Made by a program: the position numbers and the translations under genes
Shown: positions 1 to 5,069 of the stretch, one piece after another
Layout: every line of letters starts with the position of its first letter
Numbering within the stretch: the first letter of the stretch is position 1
Assembly (NCBI GenBank): GCA_039807445.1
Contig: JBDHRG010000115.1
Coordinates: 1 to 12,505, forward strand
DNA length: 12,505 nucleotides
DNA from: JBDHRG01 sp039807445
GTDB lineage: Bacteria; Pseudomonadota; Gammaproteobacteria; Competibacterales; Competibacteraceae
Reading direction: 5' to 3'
Notes under the pieces: generated by a model
Told to the model about the DNA's origin: nothing
Database searches by the model: none
What the model saw: only the letters and a program-made list of their open reading frames with translations

Positions 1-113
1 GGCGCCAGCGGCACGAGCGGGTTGGGCTGCCGCGGTGCGAGCGGGTCGCGCGCTTGCGCCAGCACGGTGGCGGCGGCGAGCGCGGCGAGCAGCAGCACTG
101 CGGCGCGCTGCAT
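1..113 (-). CDS. Exported protein, N-terminal fragment (runs off the left edge)
   Basis: Only the first 37 or so residues are in the window. They begin MQRAAVLLLAALAAATVLAQ, followed by a proline-rich stretch containing RDPLAPRQPNPL. This is a classic Sec signal peptide: a positive residue, an Ala/Leu-rich core and a probable cleavage site after VLAQA. The product is therefore probably periplasmic or membrane-anchored. The start lies 7 bases after the stop of the upstream 50-residue ORF on the same strand and has no clear Shine-Dalgarno sequence. That spacing suggests translational coupling within an operon with the acidic protein and the DGC protein. The mature domain lies outside the window, so no function can be assigned. 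Confidence 0.6.
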   Translation of the reverse strand, partial: MQRAAVLLLAALAAATVLAQARDPLAPRQPNPLVPLA

Positions 114-120
114 CGCGCCG

Positions 121-273
121 CTAGCCCGCGGCGGTCGGCGGCGGTTGGTCATCGCTCGGGGCCGTATCGTCGTCCGGCGCGAAGCCCATGTAGGCCGGGT
201 CGACTTCGTGCGCGTAGCACGGCGGCGAGGCCGGGGCGTCGGTGTCGTCGGTGTCGTCGGTGTCGGGGTCCAT
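121..273 (-). CDS. Small acidic protein (50 aa) with a CYxHExDPxYMG motif
   Basis: A 50-residue ORF starts with ATG at 271-273, preceded by a GAGGG purine tract, and stops with TAG at 121-123. The N-terminus is an Asp/Thr repeat (DTDDTDDTD, residues 4-12) encoded by three tandem 9-bp units. The centre, SPPCYAHEVDPAYMGF (residues 16-31), looks like a conserved motif with Cys19 and His22 as possible metal ligands. The C-terminus is acidic and proline-rich, with no membrane segment or signal peptide. The ORF sits 34 bases after the DGC gene and 7 bases before an exported protein on the same strand, so it is probably in one operon with them. I do not recognise the family with certainty. Operon position, start signals and the motif support a real gene, and a longer upstream start is unlikely because it would overlap the DGC gene. 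Confidence 0.55.
   Translation of the reverse strand: MDPDTDDTDDTDAPASPPCYAHEVDPAYMGFAPDDDTAPSDDQPPPTAAG
238..264. repeat. Three tandem copies of a 9-bp unit (GTCGGTGTC)
   Basis: Three perfect direct copies of GTCGGTGTC lie at 238-246, 247-255 and 256-264. Read on the minus strand they encode the D-T-D triplets at the N-terminus of the 50-residue acidic protein. The unit length is a multiple of three, so copy-number change by slippage would lengthen or shorten the acidic tail without shifting the frame. Confidence 0.85.
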
Positions 274-307
274 CGTGCTGCCCTCGCGCGGGTCCGGGGC
301 TCCAAGT

Positions 308-685
308 CTAGCCCGCGGCCGCGAGCGCGTCGGGCAGCTCGGCGACGATGCGTTCGAGCTGCGCCTCGGCCTGCGCCGGGTCGAAGTCGGCGTGGTAGCG
401 CTTTTTGACGCCATGCTCACTCAGCAGGTGGTGCACCGTCGGCACGAGCCCGCGCTGCGCCAGGCACGCCTTGGCACAGGCGAGCGGGCAGCCGTCGAGC
501 GCGACGATCGGCCGGCCCGAGCGCGCGAGCTTGACCAGGTGCGGCACGTCGCCGCCGACCCCGGCGATGCACGACATCTGCGCCAGCCCGCGGCGGTCGA
601 GCTCGAGCGCGAGGTGGTTGGCCATCTGCGCCGCGCTCGAGCAACCCGAGCACGAGTAGACCAGGGGCAGGTTCGTCTGCGGCAT
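308..685 (-). CDS. Putative zinc-binding protein of the DGC family (PF08859-like)
   Basis: This is a 125-residue soluble protein. Cys12 and Cys15 form the SCSGCSS motif, Cys39 follows in SCIAG, and Cys66, Cys70 and Cys74 lie in DGCPLACAKAC. The D64-G65-C66 triplet gives the DGC family its name, and the six cysteines suggest a metal site. The biochemical role is not established for the family; from general knowledge such proteins are often found in anaerobic-respiration neighbourhoods. I chose ATG 683-685 over the in-frame GTG at 692-694 because a GAGG Shine-Dalgarno sequence lies eight bases before the ATG and overlaps the GTG. A Fnr/Dnr-like box with a well-placed -10 lies directly upstream (718-759). 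The gene leads the minus-strand cluster and is divergent from ubiU. Confidence 0.8.
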   Translation of the reverse strand: MPQTNLPLVYSCSGCSSAAQMANHLALELDRRGLAQMSCIAGVGGDVPHLVKLARSGRPIVALDGCPLACAKACLAQRGLVPTVHHLLSEHGVKKRYHADFDPAQAEAQLERIVAELPDALAAAG

Positions 686-717
686 CGTCGTCACCTCGAT
701 TCAGCGAAAACAATGCC

Positions 718-759
718 ATGTTATTTGCCGCGATACGAAAAATACTTGAGCTGGATCAA
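718..759 (-). promoter_or_regulatory. Fnr/Dnr-like box and -10, promoter of the DGC gene
   Basis: TTGAGCTGGATCAA at 746-759 matches TTGAT-N4-ATCAA at 9 of 10 defined positions. On the minus strand a TAACAT hexamer (718-723, four of six matches to TATAAT) is centred 32 bp from the box centre. This is the spacing of a class II activated promoter with the activator near -41.5 and a start near 711. The DGC gene starts at 685. The box could also influence ubiU on the other strand, but no -10 is apparent there at the right distance. Confidence 0.65.
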
Positions 760-795
760 GTCGTCGCAAGCTGGCAGCGCATCGGACCGGGGGCC

Positions 796-838
796 TTGAT
801 CTCGGTCATGCCCGCCGCCCGGGGCACTTGCCTAGACT
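796..838 (+). promoter_or_regulatory. Second Fnr/Dnr-like box and -10, candidate ubiU promoter
   Basis: TTGATCTCGGTCAT at 796-809 has one perfect half-site and one partial half-site (8 of 10 positions). TAGACT at 833-838 is centred 33 bp downstream and could be the -10, giving a transcript start near 844, some 28 bases before the ubiU ATG. Anaerobic Fnr/Anr control of ubiUV is known from other proteobacteria, which fits. The right half-site is weaker than that of the 746-759 box. Confidence 0.5.
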
Positions 839-871
839 GCACCGATCCCTCCGCCACGCGGTGCTCGCACG

Positions 872-1867
872 ATGGAACTCGTCTGTCCCGCCGGCAGCCT
901 GCCGGCGCTGAAGGCTGCGGTCGACCACGGTGCCGATGCGGTCTACCTCGGCTTCCGCGACGACACCAACGCCCGCCACTTCGCCGGGCTGAACTTCGGT
1001 GCCGAGCAGATCGCCGCAGGCATCGCCCATGCGCGTGCGCGCGACTGTCGGGTGTTCGTCGCGATCAACACCTATCCGCAACCTTCGGGCTGGGCGCGCT
1101 GGGCGCAGGCGGTGGACCGTGCCGCCGAGCTCGGGGTCGACGCGATCATCGCCGCCGATCTCGGCGTGCTCGACTACGCCGCCGAGCGTCACCCGCAACT
1201 GCCGCTGCACCTGTCGGTGCAGGGCTCGGCGACCAACGCCGAGGCGCTGCGCTTCTACGTCGAGCGCTTCGGCATCCGCCGCGCGGTGCTGCCGCGGGTG
1301 CTGTCGCTCAGGCAGGTCGGGCGGCTCGCCGCGAACAGCCCGGTCGACCTCGAGGTGTTCGGCTTCGGCAGCCTGTGCGTGATGGCCGAGGGGCGCTGCC
1401 ACCTGTCGTCGTACGTCACCGGGCAATCGCCGAACACCTGTGGCGCGTGCTCGCCGGCCTCGCACGTGCGCTGGGACGAGACCCCGCGCGGGCTCGAGTC
1501 GCGCCTCGGCGGGCTCCTGATCGACCGCTACGGCGCCGGCGAACGCGCCGGCTACCCGACGCTGTGCAAGGGCCGCTTCGAGGTCGGCGGCCACACCTAT
1601 TACGCGCTCGAAGAGCCGACCAGTCTGAACACGCTCGACCTGCTGCCCGAGCTGGCGGCGCTCGGCATCAAGGCGATCAAGCTCGAGGGCCGCCAGCGCA
1701 GCCCGGCCTACGTCGCGCAAGTCACGCAAGTCTGGCGTGCGGCGCTCGATGCGCAGGCGCGCGAGGGCGAGCGCTTCCGCGCGCGCCCCGACTGGCACGC
1801 GGCGCTGGCCAGGGTGTCCGAAGGCGCCCAGACCACCCTCGGCGCCTACCACCGGCCGTGGATGTGA
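872..1867 (+). CDS. ubiU: UbiU, O2-independent ubiquinone hydroxylation protein (U32 peptidase-like)
   Basis: UbiU works with UbiV as a 4Fe-4S heterodimer needed for the ring hydroxylations of ubiquinone synthesis when oxygen is absent. At 331 residues it equals the length I recall for E. coli UbiU. It opens MELVCPAGSLPALKAAVDHG, typical of the peptidase U32 fold. Four cysteines, Cys169 and Cys176 (in FGSLCVMAEGRC), Cys193 (TCGAC) and Cys232 (PTLCKGRF), fall at the same numbers as the E. coli cluster ligands. The C-terminal half carries GIKAIKLEGRQRSPAYV. The ATG has only a weak Shine-Dalgarno sequence, but the N-terminal match to the family supports this start. ubiV follows on the same strand after a 124-bp spacer. 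Confidence 0.95.
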   Translation: MELVCPAGSLPALKAAVDHGADAVYLGFRDDTNARHFAGLNFGAEQIAAGIAHARARDCRVFVAINTYPQPSGWARWAQAVDRAAELGVDAIIAADLGVLDYAAERHPQLPLHLSVQGSATNAEALRFYVERFGIRRAVLPRVLSLRQVGRLAANSPVDLEVFGFGSLCVMAEGRCHLSSYVTGQSPNTCGACSPASHVRWDETPRGLESRLGGLLIDRYGAGERAGYPTLCKGRFEVGGHTYYALEEPTSLNTLDLLPELAALGIKAIKLEGRQRSPAYVAQVTQVWRAALDAQAREGERFRARPDWHAALARVSEGAQTTLGAYHRPWM

Positions 1868-1991
1868 GCGAAGCCGGCGGAGTCGGCTTCGCCGTGAGGA
1901 GTGAGGAGCCAGGAGTGAGGGGCGAAACAGCCCGTGCTCGTCGTTCCCTTCACCCCCCACACCTCACCCCCCCACCCCTCGGAATGAACGC
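1868..1991 (+). repeat. Repeat-rich ubiU-ubiV spacer with inverted repeats
   Basis: Immediately after the ubiU stop a perfect 9-bp stem, GCGAAGCCG (1868-1876) and CGGCTTCGC (1884-1892), encloses a 7-base loop. It is followed by purine-rich GTGAGGA direct repeats (1894-1900, 1901-1907 and a diverged third copy to 1920). A pyrimidine-rich stretch runs from 1949 to 1980. GTGAGGGGCGAA (1915-1926) and TTCACCCCCCAC (1949-1960) are complementary at 10 of 12 positions, so the two tracts form a larger imperfect inverted repeat. No T-run follows the hairpin, so it is not a standard terminator. It looks like a small dispersed intergenic element inserted between two genes of one operon. Confidence 0.6.
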
Positions 1992-2888
1992 ATGAATCCG
2001 CCGAAACTCCGCCTGTCGCTAGGCCCCATTCCCTACTTCTGGCCCCGCCGGACCGTGCTCGAGTTCTACGACGCGGTCGCCGCGATGGCGGTCGATATCG
2101 TCTACCTCGGCGAAGTCGTGTGCTCGAAGCGCCGCGAACTGAAGCCCGACGACTGGCTGGCGATCGCCCGGCGGCTGCGCGACGCCGGCAAGGAGCCGGT
2201 GCTGGCGACGCTGGCGCTGATCGAAGCCGAGTCCGAGCTGGCGACGCTGCGGCGAATCTGCGCCAACGGCGAGTTCATGGTCGAAGCCAACGACCTGGCG
2301 GCGGTGCAGGTGCTGTCGGCCGTCGGCGCACGCTTCGTCGCCGGGCTGCACGTCAACACGTACAACGCGCGTGCGCTGGCGGTGCTGGCCGGGGCGGGGC
2401 TGGCGCGCTGGGTGATGCCGGTCGAGCTGTCGCGCGCGACGCTGGCCGCGCTGCTGGCCGAGCGGCCGGAGGGCGTCGAGAGCGAGGTGTTCGCCTTCGG
2501 CCGGCTGCCGCTGGCGCTGTCGGCGCGCTGCTTCACCGCGCGCGCGCACGACTTGCCCAAGGACGACTGCCGCTTCAGGTGCCTCGAGCTCCCCGAAGGC
2601 ATGCCGCTGGCGACGCGCGAAGGCGAGGCGTTTCTGACGCTGAACGGCATCCAGACGCAGTCGGCGCAGACGCACAACCTGCTGCCCTACGTCGCCGAGC
2701 TGGTCGCGCTCGGCGTCGACGTGCTGCGCATCGCGCCGCAGCCGCAGGGCACCGGGGAGGTCGTCGCCGCCTTCCGCGCCGCGCTCGCCGACCCGGCCGC
2801 GGTCCCCGCCGATCTGGCCCCGCTGATGCCGTACGGCGGCTGCGACGGCTACTGGCGCGGCGAGGCAGGGATGGGCCGCGCCGGCTGA
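1992..2888 (+). CDS. ubiV: UbiV, O2-independent ubiquinone hydroxylation protein (U32 peptidase-like)
   Basis: This is the partner of UbiU in oxygen-independent ubiquinone synthesis. It has 298 residues against about 292 in E. coli. The N-terminus LRLSLGPIPYFWPRRTVLEFY and the stretch IVYLGEVVCSKRRE are hallmarks of UbiV. Expected cluster cysteines are Cys44, Cys180, Cys193 and Cys197 (ARC, then DDCRFRC); Cys90 is an extra. The C-terminus has LNGIQTQSAQTHNLLPYV and LGVDVLRIAPQPQGTGEV. The ATG follows a weak GGAA-type ribosome site. The gene converges with ubiT, their stops being 27 bases apart, so all three ubi genes lie together but on opposite strands. Confidence 0.95.
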   Translation: MNPPKLRLSLGPIPYFWPRRTVLEFYDAVAAMAVDIVYLGEVVCSKRRELKPDDWLAIARRLRDAGKEPVLATLALIEAESELATLRRICANGEFMVEANDLAAVQVLSAVGARFVAGLHVNTYNARALAVLAGAGLARWVMPVELSRATLAALLAERPEGVESEVFAFGRLPLALSARCFTARAHDLPKDDCRFRCLELPEGMPLATREGEAFLTLNGIQTQSAQTHNLLPYVAELVALGVDVLRIAPQPQGTGEVVAAFRAALADPAAVPADLAPLMPYGGCDGYWRGEAGMGRAG

Positions 2889-2915
2889 GAGATCGGCGCG
2901 TCGCCCGTGCGCGCC

Positions 2916-3422
2916 TTACGGCGCCGGGCCGATCGCTGGCCGGCCCGGCGCACGCCCCGCGAACAGCCGCTCGTACACCCGCGTCGCCTGTGCCAGCAGC
3001 GCGCGGGCGCGCTCGGGGATCGCCTGTTCACCGAGCGCGTCGAGCAGGTTCTTGACGTGCAGCCCGAGTTCGACGTCGCCGCCGAGCCTGAGCCGGCGCT
3101 GGAAGAACAGCGTGTCGGGGTCTTCGGTCCGCGCCGCGAGCAGCAGGAAATCGTGCACGTTGCCGGCGATGCTGGCGTCGGCGGGCGCGGACGGGCGGGC
3201 GACGAAGCGCCGGCCACGCACCGTGAGGCCGAGCGCGATCCCGGCGTCGAGCACTTCGAGCGCGAGCGTGCGCCCGTCGAGGAAGTCGAACTCGCCCGCT
3301 GCGAGCGGCCCGGCGAACAGGCGCTCGAGCACGCGCGGCGCGAGCGCCGCGGGCAGGGCACGCGGCAGGCGGCGCAGCGGCGCGGCGAGCAGGGCGGGCA
3401 GCACGGGGCGGGCGTCGGTCAC
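2916..3422 (-). CDS. ubiT: UbiT, SCP2-domain lipid-binding factor for anaerobic ubiquinone synthesis
   Basis: UbiT binds prenylated quinone precursors through an SCP2 sterol-carrier fold and is the third factor of the O2-independent pathway. The product is 168 residues, close to the roughly 174 of E. coli YhbT/UbiT. The SCP2 region spans about residues 35-140 and contains the diagnostic TEDPDTLFFQRRLRLGGD, then ELGLHVKNLLDAL. The start is GTG (3420-3422), chosen because a strong GGAGGAG ribosome site lies six bases upstream. It is transcribed away from dnr's 3' end, with a Dnr-like box in the 82-bp gap, so it appears to have its own regulated promoter. Confidence 0.93.
   Translation of the reverse strand: MTDARPVLPALLAAPLRRLPRALPAALAPRVLERLFAGPLAAGEFDFLDGRTLALEVLDAGIALGLTVRGRRFVARPSAPADASIAGNVHDFLLLAARTEDPDTLFFQRRLRLGGDVELGLHVKNLLDALGEQAIPERARALLAQATRVYERLFAGRAPGRPAIGPAP
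2921..2951. terminator. Strong hairpin at the ubiV/ubiT convergence
   Basis: A perfect 10-bp stem, GCGCCGGGCC (2921-2930) and GGCCCGGCGC (2942-2951), encloses an 11-base loop. It lies within the last codons of ubiT, directly beside the 27-bp gap between convergent stops. A weaker 6-bp stem, GGCGCG (2895-2900) and CGCGCC (2910-2915), sits in the gap itself. There is no T-tract on either side, so intrinsic termination is uncertain. Position and strength suggest a bidirectional end structure or an RNA-stabilising hairpin. Confidence 0.4.
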
Positions 3423-3453
3423 GGCGGGCTCCTCCGGGTGGATCGATCACGCC

Positions 3454-3495
3454 AGCCTACGCCGCCCCGGCCGGGCGCCCCATGACCGGCGTCAA
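3454..3495 (-). promoter_or_regulatory. Dnr-like box and -10, ubiT promoter
   Basis: Read on the minus strand, TTGACGCCGGTCAT (3482-3495) matches TTGAC-N4-GTCAA at 9 of 10 positions. It lies in the gap between the dnr stop and the ubiT GTG. A TAGGCT hexamer (3454-3459 on the minus strand) is centred 32 bp away, the class II spacing, giving a start near 3447 and a short leader before GTG 3422. The -10 matches the consensus at only three positions, but its form resembles the TAGACT hexamers elsewhere in the window. Confidence 0.55.
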
Positions 3496-3504
3496 GCGGG
3501 CGGC

Positions 3505-4191
3505 TCAGTGCCCGTAGCGTTGCAGCCGCACCAGGTCGAGCACTTCGATGTGGCGGCCCTCGATGCGGATGATGCCCTCGTCGGTCAGCGCGCGCAGGAT
3601 GCGCGAAAAGGTCTCGGGCTTGATCGAGACGCGCGAGGCGATCACGTTCTTCGGCACCGACAGGTCGATCGTGCGGCCGTTCTCGTCGAGCTGGTCGCAC
3701 AGGTAGTGCACCACGCGGAAGGTGGCGTTCTGCAGCGTCAGGCTGTCGATCTCGTTCAGGCGCGCGTGCAGGCGCATGCTCATCTCGCCGAGCAGCGTCA
3801 GGCACAGCTGCGGCGAGGCGCGCAGCAGCGCGAGGAAGCCCTGGGCGTCGAACGAGCACACCGTGCTCGGCTCGAGCGCGGCGCTGTTGACCGGGTAGTG
3901 GTGGCGCGCCATGAACATCACCGCCTCGGCGAAGCTCTTGCCCGGTCCGATGATCTCGATGACCTTCTCGTCGCCTTCCTGCGACACGCGGAACAGTTTG
4001 ATGCGGCCGGCGGCGACCATGTAGAAGCGCTCGGCCGGCTGACCGAAGTCGAACAGACGCTGGCCTTCGTCGAGCTGGAGCAGGCGCATGCCGGCCTTGA
4101 CCTGCGCCAGCTGCGCTTCGTCGAGCGAGGCGAACAGGTGGCACTGGCGCAGCAGCCGATCCAGGCTCGCCGGGGGGATGGGCGTGTGCAT
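3505..4191 (-). CDS. dnr: Dnr-type Crp/Fnr-family transcription regulator
   Basis: This 228-residue regulator has a cyclic-nucleotide-like sensor domain (about 18-130), a dimerisation helix (about 131-160) and a C-terminal winged helix. The recognition helix is KPETFSRILRAL (191-202); Glu193, Ser196 and Arg197 match the E-x-x-S-R pattern that reads TTGA half-sites. Length and sequence (GKSFAEAVMFMARHHYP, SLTLQNATFRVVHYL) resemble P. aeruginosa DNR rather than FNR/Anr: the N-terminus has a single cysteine (Cys17) and lacks the four-cysteine cluster set. DNR-class proteins activate denitrification genes in response to NO, probably through heme. His187, a proposed heme ligand in Pseudomonas DNR, is Arg here. 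The start is ATG 4189-4191 with an AGGAGA site ten bases upstream. A box at 4264-4277 suggests autoregulation. Confidence 0.82.
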   Translation of the reverse strand: MHTPIPPASLDRLLRQCHLFASLDEAQLAQVKAGMRLLQLDEGQRLFDFGQPAERFYMVAAGRIKLFRVSQEGDEKVIEIIGPGKSFAEAVMFMARHHYPVNSAALEPSTVCSFDAQGFLALLRASPQLCLTLLGEMSMRLHARLNEIDSLTLQNATFRVVHYLCDQLDENGRTIDLSVPKNVIASRVSIKPETFSRILRALTDEGIIRIEGRHIEVLDLVRLQRYGH

Positions 4192-4233
4192 GCGTGAAAC
4201 GTCTCCTGACAGTCCCGCGGGGTGAAGCGCCTA

Positions 4234-4305
4234 AGTCTAGCCGCAGTCGGCGCCGACGCGCGCTTGACGGGCGTCAAGGTTGTGACGGGCCGCGGCTGGT
4301 CAGAA
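4234..4305. promoter_or_regulatory. Divergent dnr/hemerythrin promoter with a perfect TTGAC-N4-GTCAA palindrome
   Basis: TTGACGGGCGTCAA at 4264-4277 is a perfect palindrome of Crp/Fnr type. On the plus strand CAGAAT (4300-4305) is centred 32 bp from it, giving a start near 4312 and a short leader to the hemerythrin ATG at 4346. On the minus strand TAGACT (4234-4239) is centred 34 bp away and could serve dnr, whose ATG is at 4191. A single box may thus control both directions, with the hemerythrin side in ideal class II geometry. Confidence 0.6.
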
Positions 4306-4345
4306 TCACCGCCATGAGCCCCGCGCCACCCCGGAGGACCCCGCG

Positions 4346-4777
4346 ATGGATACCCCCAGCCTGTACCTGAGCAACGAGCACCGCCGCTGCGACGAACACC
4401 TCGCCGACGCCGAGACCGCCGCCGCCGGCGGCGACTGGAGCACGGCGCGCGCGCACCTCGCCGCCTTCATCGCCGACACCGAGGCGCACTTCGCACGCGA
4501 AGAGGCGGTACTGTTCCCCGCCTTCGAAGCGGCGAGCGGCATGCGCGGCAGCGGTCCGACCGAAGTGATGCGGATGGAGCACGCGCAGATCCGCAGCGGT
4601 TTCGCCGCGCTCGAAGCCGCGCTCGGCGACGCCCGCGCCTTCCTCGGCCAGATCGATACGCTGTTGATCCTGCTGCAGCAGCACAACATCAAGGAAGAGC
4701 AGGTGCTGTACCCGATGGCCGAGCGCCTGCTCGCCGGCGAGCCCGCGCTGCTGGCGCGGCTGCGCGAGGCCGCGTGA
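4346..4777 (+). CDS. Hemerythrin/HHE-domain diiron protein, YtfE-like ligand pattern
   Basis: A 143-residue four-helix hemerythrin-type protein, expected to be cytoplasmic. Candidate iron ligands are His12 (NEH), His48 and Glu52 (HFAREE), His79 (MEH), and His113 and Glu117 (HNIKEE). The order H, HxxxE, H, HxxxE is that of the di-iron repair protein YtfE/RIC and related nitrosative-stress proteins; the N-terminal ScdA-type domain of YtfE is absent. A role in binding or handling NO, or in protecting iron centres, is inferred from this and from the adjacent dnr. An excellent GGAGGA site lies seven bases before the ATG. It is the first gene of a tight operon with the DUF2249 gene (10-base gap) and the membrane protein, behind a Dnr-like box. 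Confidence 0.88.
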   Translation: MDTPSLYLSNEHRRCDEHLADAETAAAGGDWSTARAHLAAFIADTEAHFAREEAVLFPAFEAASGMRGSGPTEVMRMEHAQIRSGFAALEAALGDARAFLGQIDTLLILLQQHNIKEEQVLYPMAERLLAGEPALLARLREAA

Positions 4778-4787
4778 GGAGGTGGGC

Positions 4788-5069
4788 ATGGACATCCGCG
4801 AGCGTCTGCTCGACGTGAGCCCGCTCGAGCCGCCCGAGCCGCTGTTCGCCGCGCTCGATGCCGTCGATGCGCTCGGCCCCGGCGAATGCCTGCGCCTGGT
4901 GCACCGCCGCGAGCCGCACCCGCTGTACGCGCACCTGCTCGAGCGCGGCTGCGCCTGGCGCGTGCTGGTCGACGAGCCGGGCCGCTTCGAAGCCTGGATC
5001 TGGCGGCAGGCCGACCCCGTGGCGGCGGCCGCCTGTGCCGAGCCGGACGACGGCGCCGACTGGCCGTGA
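4788..5069 (+). CDS. DUF2249-domain protein
   Basis: A 93-residue protein with the DUF2249 signature (PF10006-like): LDVSPLEPPEP (8-18), LGPGECLRLVHRREPHPLY (29-47) and ERGCAWRVLVDEPGRFEAWI (52-71). The fold resembles TusA-like alpha-beta domains, and the family is often next to or fused with hemerythrin domains in anaerobes and denitrifiers. The biochemical function is unknown. I chose ATG 4788 rather than the in-frame GTG at 4782 because GAGGAGGT (4776-4783) overlaps the GTG and sits correctly for the ATG. The stop overlaps the GTG start of the next gene by the GTGA tetranucleotide, indicating translational coupling. Confidence 0.88.
   Translation: MDIRERLLDVSPLEPPEPLFAALDAVDALGPGECLRLVHRREPHPLYAHLLERGCAWRVLVDEPGRFEAWIWRQADPVAAAACAEPDDGADWP

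Noticed and set aside
304..310. AGTCTA (TAGACT on the minus strand) as a promoter for the 50-residue ORF
   Set aside because: It coincides with the DGC stop codon, has no matching -35 or box at the proper distance, and the short gap fits cotranscription better.
1868..1892. Intrinsic terminator after ubiU
   Set aside because: The stem is good, but no T-tract follows and ubiV lies just downstream on the same strand; it fits better as part of the repeat element.
806..1960. 384-residue minus-strand ORF opposite ubiU
   Set aside because: It is antisense to a clear UbiU with intact motifs; its Arg/His-rich composition is typical of shadow frames in high-GC DNA.
4189..4191. FNR-type iron-sulfur oxygen sensor identity for the regulator
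   Set aside because: Only one N-terminal cysteine is present, so the four-cysteine cluster set of Fnr/Anr is missing; Dnr-class is a better fit.
3052..4197. 381-residue plus-strand ORF opposite ubiT and dnr
   Set aside because: Antisense shadow of two recognised genes, with no start signal or domain.
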